This document shows positions 55,501 to 58,806 of a stretch of 64,000 nt of DNA, piece after piece. The stretch's first letter is position 1. Every line of letters starts with the position of its first letter. A program made the position numbers and the translations under genes. The DNA comes from Strongylocentrotus purpuratus (taxonomy: Eukaryota > Echinodermata > Echinoidea > Camarodonta > Strongylocentrotidae). The stretch is taken from contig NW_022145597.1 of the NCBI RefSeq assembly GCF_000002235.5, positions 23,824,923 through 23,888,922 of the forward strand, written 5' to 3'. The notes under the pieces were generated by a model. That model saw nothing but the letters and a program-made list of their open reading frames with translations, did no database searches and was not told the origin of the DNA.

Positions 55501-57370
55501 AAACACGTCGAAAGTGCAATCGATTAGCACAGGGTTCAGTACTCCATTCATTCCACCATCATCCTTCCTGATGGCCTTGGGGAATAACAAACAACAACAA
55601 GGGAACCTGGTATATAGCCATGGAGGAAGCCATTTTGAATTTGTGCAGAACTGCTACAGGTGTATGTACAATGGAAGAATCAAGAAATCACACTCAACCT
55701 CTCTAGATGAAAGGGTGCAACTTTAACTTCTGCATGTGTGATTTCATTAATGCACATTTGTATATGTCTATTTCTTTAATAACCTGTACATCAATTTTAA
55801 ACAAAAAGAAGAGACTCACCCGCATGAATTGTATATCTCCTCTGCTTCCAAATGGTGTTTTGTGTAGGAAGCCTTGCTTGCATATACTCCCGGATGGTGA
55901 GAGGAGGGAGTCATCTTGTTTATTCTCGTCCGTCTCGTCCACTTCATAATGCTGTACAGCAAGCTTGTCTGGCATACGATAGCTGCAAGAGTGACAGACA
56001 TTTTTAATGTTTACATTCATTAAAAAATACTGCAGGTATAAGAGGCATTATCCATCTTTCTCTTTTAATCATTCTCTCTTCGAAATACATAAAAAATGTT
56101 TTTATTCTGGCCTACAAGTTTGTTCAATCATACAGCTTGCTACGTGTAATCTTTGCTTCACAATCATGTCTTTATCTCCCTACCGATAATCCCAATTATC
56201 ATTATTACACCTAATGTCAAACTATTCAATTTACATGAATAAAACCTCATGAATTTTGCCAGTGACCCTGATTCAAAAAGGGTATAGTTTCATGAAATGA
56301 ATTAACTTAATACAACAATATAAATTTGCTGCTTGCAAAGTTTCTTGCCACTAATATGACCTTCATTAAAAATTGGCCAAAATGCCAGGTCACAAATAAG
56401 GTGATATGGTACTTCATATAGTAGAATCAATCAATCAAATCACCTACAAATAATTTGTGTAAATAAAATATTGTAGTTTACAAGAAACAACAAAACAAGA
56501 TAAATATGATATCAAACTTACTTTGGTAAATCTTGATAACTCCCAGCATATGCTGCATATTTGTTGTTGATTACCCTCCATTCTGATGTATAGCTATTTA
56601 TACACTACAAAAAACAAAAACAAAATCTCAAGATTATCAATAAAACAAATCAAAGGTATAAACAATACAAGAAATTAAGCATAATAATCAAAGGCAAATC
56701 ATTGGACAATCCAAAAACGTCCGTGAATGAAATCCCATTTAAACAAAATTGAACATCACATTAATTTCCAATCTAGTGTGTCTGAAAACAAATGTTTCTT
56801 TAGGAAATAAATTCTGAAGCAATGGCATGGATTTTAAACAAATGACAACTATTGTAACCTTTTGCATGAGGGCAGCAGAGCTTAGAGTCACAAAACATTG
56901 AAGAAAATGCACATCTCCTTTAAACAATGTCCTTTAACCTTAAAAAGCAAGAATACGATTCATACCTATTATGAACAGTTTTGTTCTCAAGAAAATGAAG
57001 AAATGGTATATGACCTTAGTAGAAGAGTACAAAATATTAGGGGGCTCACAAAGAAAATGATATATGAATTTAATAGACCACCTATCTTGGGGGTGATGAA
57101 GTAGGTCTAATCTTCTATACTTTCTCAACCTTCCCCCTTTCCCTATCTCACTTTTTTCCCAATAACTTCATTTTATCACTACCTAATGTGGGGGGGGGGG
57201 GGGGAATACGCCACTGTGTCCAAATTGAATCGCAGAGAATATATTTTAATTAAATCTTAATTACAAGTTAAGATTCTTACCTCTTTGACAAAGTTAGCGT
57301 CAGCTTCTCTCAAAGCACAGTCTGGTACTGTTGAACAGGTGGTACGTAACGTTCTAGGGATGGTGGATGC
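3572..57370 (-). CDS. DOCK9: DOCK9/10/11-like (zizimin, DOCK-D) Rho-family GEF, partial, multi-exon gene
   Basis: Twenty-six core exons join in one frame (~1183 codons), plus six optional ones. Counting from the first codon found, residues 1-58 match the DOCK-C/D N-terminal region, ~91-200 the PH domain ([23 protein letters not shown]), ~575-747 the DHR1/C2 domain ([25 protein letters not shown]), and ~760-1183 helical repeats ([36 protein letters not shown]). Known family members are cytoplasmic or membrane-recruited activators of Cdc42 (and sometimes Rac); PH and DHR1 bind phosphoinositides and DHR2 is catalytic. DHR2 is not in the window, nor is the start codon (~90 N-terminal residues missing). 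Invertebrates often have one gene for the DOCK9/10/11 clade, so the symbol names the clade rather than a proven one-to-one ortholog. Each exon is listed separately. Confidence 0.93.
6317..6381. repeat. Hairpin repeat family, copy 4
   Basis: Left arm CTGTTGAGAGCCAGAAAGGC including the outer CTGTTG; right arm GCCTCTTCTGGCTCAAAACA. Confidence 0.75.
8284..8360. repeat. Hairpin repeat family, copy 5
   Basis: Right arm TTAATGCCCTGCTGGCTTTC ending CAACAG; left arm more diverged (GAAGGATATTAACTC). Confidence 0.7.
8543..8581 (-). CDS. DOCK9: Candidate 39-nt cassette exon ([12 protein letters not shown])
   Basis: Acceptor tgatgtag, donor gtgaaa, 39 nt, phase two-in/one-out, fitting the donor of exon 10108-10390. 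Encodes [12 protein letters not shown] in the Ser-rich variable segment, where vertebrate family members vary in length. Confidence 0.55.
9827..10040. repeat. Long inverted repeat, two 91-nt arms, ~32-nt loop
   Basis: Arms 9827-9917 and 9950-10040 are reverse complements with about six mismatches by eye. The structure ends 67 nt downstream of the donor of exon 10108-10390 in the RNA, so the intron should form a long hairpin there. Confidence 0.92.
10108..10390 (-). CDS. DOCK9: DOCK exon: [20 protein letters not shown] plus Ser-rich tail
   Basis: 283 nt, phase 0 in, phase 1 out, acceptor attaaacag, donor gtaggt. [20 protein letters not shown] matches family [20 protein letters not shown]; the rest is the variable Ser-rich segment ([17 protein letters not shown]). 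Its first 57 nt are duplicated upstream at 10471-10527. Confidence 0.95.
10395..10640. repeat. Imperfect ATC microsatellite around a copied exon end
   Basis: TCATCATCATC-type repeats flank the copy at 10471-10527. ACC/ATC-rich sequence continues to ~11000. Confidence 0.85.
10471..10527 (-). pseudogene. Copy of the first 57 nt and acceptor of exon 10108-10390
   Basis: Nineteen open codons ([19 protein letters not shown]) with the same acceptor context (gtttaacag), running straight into GAT-type microsatellite with no donor. Offset from the source is ~137 bp, with ATC repeats between. Confidence 0.75.
11066..11244 (-). CDS. DOCK9: DOCK exon: [20 protein letters not shown]
   Basis: 179 nt, acceptor catgatag, donor gtaag. 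[40 protein letters not shown] and [14 protein letters not shown] match family [25 protein letters not shown]....VR..AI.VLKNLL.KHSFDDRY. The next intron stays open for about 140 codons on read-through. Confidence 0.96.
12577..12609 (-). CDS. DOCK9: Candidate 33-nt exon ([10 protein letters not shown])
   Basis: Acceptor gttaacag, weak donor gtttgt, 33 nt. [10 protein letters not shown] followed by DLKYDYSL resembles the family stretch LPMPFGKGRIQRYQDLQLDYSL, which supports it best of the three. The frame also holds if it is skipped ([10 protein letters not shown]). Confidence 0.7.
13144..13392. repeat. MITE-like element with GTTTCACAAA ends, copy 1
   Basis: Contains GGGCGTTTCACAAAACTTGT...AAGGCTTTGTGAAATGGTCC, so GTTTCACAAA-type inverted ends enclose TGTCACTGAT/ATCAGTGACA. 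In opposite orientation to the copy at 30224. Confidence 0.75.
15533..15599. repeat. Hairpin repeat family, copy 6
   Basis: Right arm ATAATGCCCTTCTGGCTCCA ending ACAG; left arm CTGTTTGAAGAAGGATGTGA. Confidence 0.7.
17232..17300. repeat. Hairpin repeat family, copy 7
   Basis: Right arm ATTAACGCCCTTCTGGCTTT then CAACAG; left arm AAGAACCAAAAGGGCCTTAG. Confidence 0.7.
18215..18288. repeat. Hairpin repeat family, copy 8
   Basis: Left arm CTGTTAGGAGCAAAAAAGGG then TATCAACTC; right arm GAGCGCCCTTCTGAATCTAA. The most diverged copy accepted. Confidence 0.6.
20131..20178 (-). CDS. DOCK9: Candidate 48-nt cassette exon ([15 protein letters not shown])
   Basis: Acceptor cactcgcag, donor gtaat, 48 nt, same phase as its neighbours. 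It encodes a basic Gly/Lys/Gln/Pro-rich insert. The GC-richer exon stands out from AT-rich flanks. Confidence 0.62.
21886..21946. repeat. Hairpin repeat family, copy 9
   Basis: Left arm GAAGAGCCAAAGGGCATTAA then CTC; right arm TAATACCCTTCTGGCACTCA ending ACAG. Confidence 0.75.
22041..22064 (-). CDS. DOCK9: Candidate 24-nt microexon (AGSAVQS)
   Basis: Acceptor ccaatcaacag, donor gtatgt, 24 nt, entering with two bases and leaving with one, like the other two candidates in this interval. Encodes a split Val, then AGSAVQS. Found by splice-site and phase logic only; no family match to the residues. Confidence 0.55.
23221..23513. repeat. Purine tract (AAG/AGG), CU-rich in the transcript
   Basis: Almost pure A/G on the plus strand, so C/U in the DOCK pre-mRNA. 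Begins just 12 nt after the weak donor of exon 23525-23636. Confidence 0.9.
23525..23636 (-). CDS. DOCK9: DOCK exon: [20 protein letters not shown]
   Basis: 112 nt, acceptor gttctag, weak donor gttag, ends phase 1. [20 protein letters not shown] matches family [25 protein letters not shown]. Its donor opens the intron with the three microexons and is followed by a long CU-rich tract in the RNA sense. Confidence 0.95.
23963..24046 (-). CDS. DOCK9: DOCK exon: helical region, [18 protein letters not shown]
   Basis: 84 nt, phase 0 in and out, acceptor gtatcag, donor gtatg. [20 protein letters not shown] and FFDPEDPK match family RCFTFMDRGFVFKQINNYIS.F.PGDPK. Confidence 0.96.
24478..24736. repeat. 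(GA)n microsatellite with CA/GACA runs
   Basis: GA repeats interrupted by ACACACACAC and CAGACAGACAGACAG. Its long open frames are by-products of the repeat. Confidence 0.9.
24928..25014 (-). CDS. DOCK9: DOCK exon: helical region, [20 protein letters not shown]
   Basis: 87 nt, phase 0 in and out, acceptor gttttcag, donor gtatg. [20 protein letters not shown], then YNLAFFIK, matches family MLMPHITQKFRDNPEASKNANHSLAVFIK. Confidence 0.95.
25237..25309 (-). repeat. tRNA-like SINE relic or degenerate tRNA pseudogene
   Basis: Minus strand starts GGTGTCGCAGTTGAATGG (A-box-like), has an anticodon-arm-like CTTGACTTCAAAATCAAAAG and ends with GGGTTTGATCCCCAACAC (B-box-like T arm). Stem pairing is imperfect, so a functional tRNA is unlikely. 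Confidence 0.5.
25352..25483 (-). CDS. DOCK9: DOCK exon: helical region, [16 protein letters not shown]
   Basis: 132 nt, phase 0 in and out, acceptor ccttgcag, donor gtaac. [20 protein letters not shown] is close to the family signature [32 protein letters not shown] follows. Confidence 0.96.
25632..25830. repeat. (ATC)n microsatellite
   Basis: Dense CATCATCATC on the plus strand in the intron between exons 25997 and 25352; reads poly-Ile or poly-Asp in long spurious frames. Confidence 0.92.
25997..26119 (-). CDS. DOCK9: DOCK exon: helical region, [17 protein letters not shown]
   Basis: 123 nt, phase 0 in and out, acceptor ttgtccag, donor gtgggt (weaker). [20 protein letters not shown] matches family ...KTVHEELTK....LKPS.D....NKLLK. 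Confidence 0.94.
26809..26878 (-). CDS. DOCK9: DOCK exon: helical region, VLRSYVK
   Basis: 70 nt, acceptor atttctag, donor gtaag. [20 protein letters not shown] matches family VIIHVVAQCHEEGLESHLRSYVK. It completes an Arg codon split with the exon before. Confidence 0.92.
27464..27579 (-). CDS. DOCK9: DOCK exon: helical region, [16 protein letters not shown]
   Basis: 116 nt, acceptor gctgacag, donor gtaat. [20 protein letters not shown] matches family LHAME..VMI.FLPVIL.QLFRVL. Confidence 0.94.
27630..27905. repeat. ATC/ACC-rich microsatellite
   Basis: Imperfect CATCATCATC and CACCACCACC tracts in the intron between exons 28046 and 27464. Confidence 0.85.
28046..28132 (-). CDS. DOCK9: DOCK exon: [16 protein letters not shown]
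   Basis: 87 nt, phase 0 in and out, acceptor tgttttag, donor gtaag. [11 protein letters not shown] matches family DQHLHNFFQYC, the beginning of the helical region. Confidence 0.94.
28683..28763 (-). CDS. DOCK9: DOCK exon: [10 protein letters not shown], end of DHR1
   Basis: 81 nt, phase 0 in and out, acceptor acttttcag, donor gtaagc. [20 protein letters not shown] matches the highly conserved [13 protein letters not shown] segment at the end of the C2 domain. Confidence 0.95.
30036..30095 (-). CDS. DOCK9: Candidate cassette exon in the C2 region (60 nt, phase 0/0)
   Basis: Acceptor with a pyrimidine-rich lead ending gcatgtag, donor gtaagg, exactly 60 nt, open in the gene's frame: [20 protein letters not shown]. 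It would insert 20 residues between [11 protein letters not shown] and [10 protein letters not shown]. The vertebrate sequences I recall vary in length here but do not match it, so it is probably optional. Confidence 0.62.
30224..30450. repeat. MITE-like element with GTTTCACAAA ends, copy 2, with C26 run
   Basis: Reverse-orientation counterpart of 13144-13392: shared CTAGCCATTGGTTGATGTCT, GACCAATCAGAAGCAAGGAT and both ends. A run of about 26 C (30367-30392) lies where copy 1 has a short G-run. Confidence 0.75.
31207..31470. repeat. (AATG/AATA)n tetranucleotide repeat
   Basis: GAATGAATGAATAAATGAAT units with variants, in the intron between exons 31557 and 30036. Confidence 0.9.
31557..31641 (-). 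CDS. DOCK9: DOCK exon: [17 protein letters not shown]
   Basis: 85 nt, acceptor atcacatag, donor gtgagg, ending in phase 0. [20 protein letters not shown] matches family ...LPVSANLPPGYL near the end of the C2 domain. Confidence 0.92.
31722..31806. repeat. AAAGCGCTATATAA tail element
   Basis: GTATTGCGCTTTGAGAGGGC...AAGCGCTATATAAAAACAAG then ATTATTATT. A shorter relative lies at 52507-52570. Looks like the 3' part of a short interspersed element. Confidence 0.55.
32205..32241 (-). CDS. DOCK9: DOCK short exon: [11 protein letters not shown]
   Basis: 37 nt, acceptor ctcttgcag, donor gtaagt. Joined to its neighbours it reads [15 protein letters not shown], matching family VGFAWVPLLKDGR of the C2 domain. 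Identified by phase continuity and family similarity. Confidence 0.9.
32242..35470. other. Intron, mostly AT-rich
   Basis: No exon, RNA gene or clear repeat was recognised until the MITE-like element at 35471, apart from a G-run near 32746 and short TA/ATAC runs near 33650. Confidence 0.45.
35471..35850. repeat. MITE-like element of the same family, split by an insertion
   Basis: Left end 35471-35524 (GGGCACCGTCTTACAAAGAG) and right end 35765-35850 (GATTTGGATCAATCGCATCT, GAGACGGGGCCC) flank ~240 bp of a different repeat. See findings. Confidence 0.75.
35525..35764. repeat. SINE-like interspersed repeat inserted in the split MITE
   Basis: Contains CTTATATAGCGCACATGTCC, GCCAGGTACCCATTTACATC and, on the minus strand, GCAGTTCGAGTCCTGCCG, resembling a polymerase III B box (GGTTCGANNCC). 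From memory, this sequence type is widespread in marine invertebrate genomes. Confidence 0.6.
35925..36045 (-). CDS. DOCK9: DOCK exon: DHR1/C2 domain, [17 protein letters not shown]
   Basis: 121 nt, acceptor acccttag, donor gtaag. [20 protein letters not shown] and [20 protein letters not shown] match family IKIELP..LH.KHHLLFTFYHVSCE...KGTTKK.DTVET. Confidence 0.96.
36477..36670. repeat. Interspersed repeat (GACCACTATAGACAGG family), copy 2
   Basis: Begins GTCAAACCTGCTTTAGTGAC and ends GACAGGTTTGACTGTAC, so its ends are inverted repeats. Internal GACCACCTGYCTATAAAGAC-like units occur more than once. Confidence 0.75.
36719..36877 (-). CDS. DOCK9: DOCK exon: DHR1/C2 domain, [20 protein letters not shown]
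   Basis: 159 nt, phase 0 in and out, acceptor atttccag, donor gtcag. [17 protein letters not shown] and [14 protein letters not shown]...[11 protein letters not shown] match family ARNIAVCVEFRDSDE...YGKPAGSVFT...HH.QNPEFYDE, the core of the C2 fold. Confidence 0.96.
36810..37330. repeat. ~260-bp tandem duplication across an exon acceptor
   Basis: CAACGCAACGGTTGTGCCCC occurs at 36810 and 37070; the following intron (TGTAATAATGCTCTTAACCA, GGAACGGTGG) is duplicated at the same offset. Confidence 0.88.
37063..37138 (-). pseudogene. Copy of the 5' end of exon 36719-36877, with in-frame stop
   Basis: Upstream tandem copy (offset ~260 bp) of the first ~70 nt of the exon, including its acceptor (actttccag). 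The copied frame reads ARNIAMHI and then TAG. No clear donor is present. Confidence 0.72.
38050..38311. repeat. ~130-bp tandem duplication across an exon donor
   Basis: Units 38050-38178 and 38179-38311 share TTTATACCATATTGTTTTAA, TCTTAACG and the exon end TTACCTTTGCAAATGTCTTC. Confidence 0.88.
38144..38172 (-). pseudogene. Copy of the last 29 nt and donor of exon 38275-38462
   Basis: Part of a ~130-bp tandem duplication (38050-38178 versus 38179-38311). It carries the end of the exon, with one visible mismatch, and its donor gtaat. No acceptor is present. Confidence 0.7.
38275..38462 (-). CDS. DOCK9: DOCK exon: start of DHR1/C2 domain
   Basis: 188 nt, acceptor catttcag, donor gtaat. After [15 protein letters not shown] and an acidic EIEEFLPED it encodes [20 protein letters not shown], the first C2 strand (family [20 protein letters not shown]). 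The last 29 nt and donor are duplicated 129-131 bp downstream. Confidence 0.95.
38595..38678 (-). pseudogene. Partial copy 2 of the 3' end of exon 39007-39212, decayed
   Basis: 84 nt matching the exon end and its donor (gtaagt), with an in-frame TAG and a one-base shift. More diverged than copy 1, so probably older. Confidence 0.65.
38684..38830. repeat. (ATC)n then (ACC)n microsatellite
   Basis: A nearly perfect ATC run to ~38752, then CACCACCACC-type sequence with C-runs, between the two partial exon copies. Confidence 0.92.
38835..38895 (-). pseudogene. Partial copy 1 of the 3' end of exon 39007-39212
   Basis: 61 nt matching the last part of the exon together with its donor gtaagt. The frame is still open ([20 protein letters not shown]). 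It lacks the first two thirds of the exon; the only nearby AG is cryptic. Confidence 0.7.
39007..39212 (-). CDS. DOCK9: DOCK exon: linker before DHR1
   Basis: 206 nt, acceptor ccacatag, donor gtaagt. [20 protein letters not shown] and [20 protein letters not shown] match family IFKD..G.LDL.G.FSPLYKQDSSKLS.EDILKLL. Two partial 3'-end copies lie downstream, each next to microsatellite. Confidence 0.94.
39403..39640. repeat. Interspersed repeat, copy 1 of a pair
   Basis: Shares ACTTTACCAAGACT, CACCAATACTTA and CACAATGCAATCGCAT with 53217-53432. A fragment (CATGACCAGAACTCAACTTT) recurs at 24836-24860. Confidence 0.7.
39750..39960 (+). mobile_element. 3' fragment of a LINE-type retrotransposon
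   Basis: Plus-strand frame reads [20 protein letters not shown]...[13 protein letters not shown], then stop, resembling the SFFPRTVRLWNSLP...LDAFKRRL tail seen at the C-terminus of many non-LTR reverse transcriptases. ATGCTGTGAATCATCATCATC follows, like a short-repeat tail. The main RT domain is absent. Confidence 0.5.
40026..40231 (-). CDS. DOCK9: DOCK exon: [14 protein letters not shown] block
   Basis: 206 nt, acceptor aattccag, donor gtaag. [35 protein letters not shown] and [12 protein letters not shown] are near-diagnostic for DOCK-C/D proteins (family [27 protein letters not shown]). Confidence 0.96.
40258..40401. repeat. MITE-like element with GGGCCCCGTCTTACAAAG ends
   Basis: Inverted ends GGCCCTGTCTTATAAAGAAT and ATTCTTTGTAAGACGGGGCC-type (reverse), with GCGATTGATTTGGATCAATC near the right end. 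Starts 27 nt upstream, in RNA sense, of exon 40026-40231. Confidence 0.75.
41057..41246. repeat. Interspersed ~190-bp repeat, copy 1
   Basis: Shares CAAACAATGCCTAAGCGGT, ATAACCACCTGTCAGTGACC and CCTCCTGGCCAAACTAGTGC with 57473-57663. Confidence 0.8.
41291..41494 (-). CDS. DOCK9: DOCK exon: [20 protein letters not shown] block
   Basis: 204 nt, phase 0 in and out, acceptor attttag, donor gtatag. [20 protein letters not shown] and [16 protein letters not shown] match the conserved family block EPFF..LAL.D......ISADFHVDLN...VR.ML. Confidence 0.95.
41995..42109 (-). pseudogene. Diverged copy of the 42315-42479 exon; candidate poison exon
   Basis: 115 nt homologous to the last 115 nt of the 42315 exon, without net indels. 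It keeps the donor gtaagt and has an AG acceptor (gcatctag before TTCGG) giving a 114-nt phase-0 exon, 41995-42108. Read in frame it runs [16 protein letters not shown]...NELT, then TAG. Either a dead copy or a regulated premature-stop exon. Confidence 0.6.
42158..42272 (-). pseudogene. Diverged copy of the 42315-42479 exon, donor lost
   Basis: 115 nt, no net indels relative to the source exon, frame open ([20 protein letters not shown]). The donor GT has become TT (ttaagt) and no AG acceptor stands at its start, so it should not splice as an exon. Confidence 0.65.
42315..42479 (-). CDS. DOCK9: DOCK exon: linker, [20 protein letters not shown]
   Basis: 165 nt, phase 0 in and out, acceptor cattacag, donor gtaagt. 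[14 protein letters not shown] matches family IKPFEEKCNKRFLV. Two tandem copies of its last 115 nt lie downstream in the next intron (42158-42272 and 41995-42109), both diverged. Confidence 0.92.
42508..42691. repeat. ~95-bp tandem duplication with TTAGTGCTTGCGGGTGC core
   Basis: Two units (42508-42599, 42605-42691) share GCATGACACCCTTAGTGCTT and GGTGCTAACACCAAGCA. Immediately upstream, in RNA sense, of exon 42315-42479. Confidence 0.85.
43206..43375 (-). CDS. DOCK9: DOCK exon: linker after PH domain
   Basis: 170 nt, acceptor gtccacag, donor gtgatt. [20 protein letters not shown] and [20 protein letters not shown] match the family block MASLERS.HPELMKYGRETEQLN...GR..LF. The charged helix probably acts as a spacer between PH and DHR1. 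Confidence 0.92.
43650..44090. repeat. ATC/CTC microsatellite at exon donor
   Basis: CATCATCATC and CTCCTCCTC units reach within ~10 nt of the donor of exon 44101-44287; in RNA sense they are GAU/GAG and encode Asp/Glu if retained. Confidence 0.9.
44101..44287 (-). CDS. DOCK9: DOCK exon: end of PH domain
   Basis: 187 nt, acceptor ttttcacag, donor gtacg. [20 protein letters not shown] and [18 protein letters not shown] give the last strands and the C-terminal helix of the PH domain, including the tryptophan of the helix. A Ser/Asp-rich tail ([11 protein letters not shown]) follows. The intron after the donor is an acidic-coding microsatellite that stays open if retained (see findings). Confidence 0.93.
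45715..45940. repeat. CT-rich tract
   Basis: TTCCTCCTCC and CCCTCCCTTCC units, GA-rich in the transcript. The proline/serine-rich open frame across it comes from the repeat. Confidence 0.85.
46225..46500. promoter_or_regulatory. Candidate intronic enhancer block
   Basis: Repeat-free block with several TAAT/ATTA cores, GCCGATTATGC, GATTACCGGC and TTACGTCC between a CT tract and a C-run. Inferred from composition and motif density only. Confidence 0.3.
48040..48360. promoter_or_regulatory. Candidate intronic enhancer (GC-richer block)
   Basis: About 320 bp without repeats, clearly richer in GC and CpG than its surroundings. Contains TGACGTAA (48265-48272, ATF/CREB-like), ATTGG twice, AATCGAT and TTTTATTGG/TTTTATGGC sites. 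Inferred from composition only. Confidence 0.35.
49427..49620. repeat. (GA)n microsatellite
   Basis: Long GAGAGAGAGA runs with GGGAGA interruptions; CU-rich in the transcript. Confidence 0.92.
49920..50555. repeat. ~324-bp tandem duplication
   Basis: Units ~49920-50245 and ~50246-50555 share CACTCCAGACCTAA(C/T)GAGAA, TGAGTCCCTGAAGACAGCAT and ATGTGCATCTCATCAAGGGA. No coding frame is conserved. Confidence 0.85.
52272..52403 (-). CDS. DOCK9: DOCK exon: PH domain core
   Basis: 132 nt, phase 0 in and out, acceptor aattgcag, donor gtaag. [20 protein letters not shown], then [18 protein letters not shown], is the central PH segment (family FKRRYFYLTQL...YKDEK..KG.IYLD). The following intron of almost 8 kb is the longest fully contained one and splits the PH domain. 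Confidence 0.93.
52487..52694. repeat. Interspersed repeat (GACCACTATAGACAGG family), copy 3, with inserted tail
   Basis: Diverged copy holding TTTATAGACAGGTGGTCTTT and ending GCAGGTTAGACTGCA. Interrupted at 52507-52570 by an AAAGCGCTATATAAGA(ac)TTATT-type tail element. Confidence 0.6.
53217..53432. repeat. Interspersed repeat, copy 2 of a pair
   Basis: Diverged partner of 39403-39640 in the same orientation, 13.8 kb apart. Confidence 0.7.
55000..55092. repeat. Degenerate CTAAACCTAA / CTAACCCTA array
   Basis: ACACTAACCCTAAACCTAAA and CTCTAAACCTAACCTAATAC resemble a decayed interstitial telomere-like or simple hexamer/heptamer repeat. Confidence 0.6.
55820..55982 (-). CDS. DOCK9: DOCK exon: start of PH domain
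   Basis: 163 nt, acceptor ctcttgcag, donor gtgagt. It encodes [16 protein letters not shown], an acidic linker (ETDENKQDD), then [12 protein letters not shown], the first strand of the PH domain (family pattern GVIKQGWLHK). It ends at MR, directly before SYKRRFFYL in the next exon. Confidence 0.9.
56522..56604 (-). CDS. DOCK9: DOCK exon: N-terminal region, [19 protein letters not shown]
   Basis: 83 nt, phase 0 in, ending with two bases of an Asn codon; acceptor tttttgtag, donor gtaagt. CINSYTSEW and [10 protein letters not shown] match the conserved CI..Y...W..VN.KYE..SG block that precedes the PH domain in DOCK-D proteins. The acceptor at 56605 was preferred to a later TAG and CAG because it restores CINSY in frame. 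Confidence 0.88.
57281..57370 (-). CDS. DOCK9: DOCK exon: N-terminal region, [10 protein letters not shown]...ANFVKE
   Basis: First exon found in transcript order: 90 nt, phase 0 in and out, acceptor atacag, donor gtaag. It encodes 30 residues including [19 protein letters not shown], matching the family pattern STVPED...LFVKE. The upstream exon(s) encoding roughly the first 90 residues were not recognised between 57371 and 64000. Confidence 0.9.
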
Positions 57371-57472
57371 CTGTATGCATGAATACAAAAACAAAATAAA
57401 ATATACATTTATAATGTGTATGTGTATGGCACTTGAAGAAATATTTACTCAGCATCGCATGCTTTCAAGCGG

Positions 57473-57663
57473 GACTGCACTACTTGTAGCTACTTGCGCC
57501 CTCTATACAGCAAACAATGCCTAAGCGGTACCCGTTGATCCCCCATGGTCCCCTTTTTCTTGTGTCAATGGAGAGCTGATTTGAAGAGATAACCACCTGT
57601 CAGTGACCACACAGAGGAGGTCTAATCCCTCCTGGCCAAACTAGTGCAGATAGGCTTTAATGG
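57473..57663. repeat. Interspersed ~190-bp repeat, copy 2
   Basis: Close partner of 41057-41246 in the same orientation, with only scattered mismatches by eye. Confidence 0.8.
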
Positions 57664-57795
57664 TGAAGGAGTATGAAAAATGTATGTGTTAAACTTAAAG
57701 ATATGTAAAATAAAACAGTCACATTCAGCTTCTCTGTGCACCTTATTCCTTGCCAGTGCATTTAGAAAAGGGCAAGCATATATATAGAACCCAGT

Positions 57796-57932
57796 ACAGT
57801 CAGGGAACACAAAATGTGACCACTGTAGACAGGTTCTACAACACATATTGTGTTTCCGGGGAGACAGAATGCATGACCACTATAGACAGGTGGCCTTTAC
57901 AGAGAGGTGACCACTAACAAAGGTTTGACTGT
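57796..57932. repeat. Interspersed repeat (GACCACTATAGACAGG family), copy 4
   Basis: Very close to copy 1 through GAGACA(G/C)AATGCATGACC and ACTATAGACAGGTGGCCTTT; ends AGGTTTGACTGTACATG. Confidence 0.75.
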
Positions 57933-58659
57933 ACATGTAACTCCAAAAGTGCAATGAGCTTGCATTAACAATTTGTTTTGGTTTAATAAATGTATAATTA
58001 GGACCTTGCTTTGCCATCAGCAGCCAAACCCATACCAGTATACTAATTAATAGTGTACTGTGTTTTTGGAGTAGAAGACACTATTCTGACACTCATACAA
58101 GAATTTCTTTCTTGAGTTATGTCCTCAAAGCAGGTGTTTTAGGCCTGATCCAGGGGTGGTAGTGGGCACTACAAATAAGGGGGGGGGGGGGGGTTCCCTC
58201 AACCATGCTCCCCTTGAGTAAAAAAAAAGAAGAAGAGAATTCGGGGGAAAATGGCATCTAACAACATTCCCCCCCCCCCCCCCCTTTGAGTAAGAAAAAT
58301 TGGGAAATAATAGGGGAAAATAGGGAAGAATAGAGAAAATAAGGGAAAAAATATCGGGAAACCGATTTAAATCAGGTTTTTATCAGGCCTGCTGATCTCA
58401 CAACAAAATAAGGAATTTAAACCACAACTCTAGAAAGTTCATCAATGGTACATGTAACTTATTCTACACCTGATGGCAGTAAAGGAGTTAACAAGTGAAA
58501 ATCAAAATCAAAGAACAATATAAGTAAATGTCAGGCTCTGCCATTTGCCAGCATGACCTTTGAAGAATATTGCTACATAGAAGAAGAAATATCAAAATCT
58601 TTCTCTTATACAGAGCATGTATAATATCCCTTTATTAAAAAGGAAATATCTCAAATTTG

Positions 58660-58806
58660 ATTTTCGATTTTTTTTTGTTTTTTTTTTGTTGTTTTTTTGT
58701 TGTTTTTTTTTGTTTTTTTTAAGTTTTGAGTTTTGAGTTTTGTTGATTTTTTTTTTTTTAGGGGGGATTTTTTTTTTAAATAATTTTTTTTTTTTTTTTT
58801 TTTTAA
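58660..58806. repeat. T-rich tract
   Basis: TTTTTTTGTTGTTTTTTTG-type sequence ending in ~27 T. Minus strand is A-rich. Confidence 0.9.
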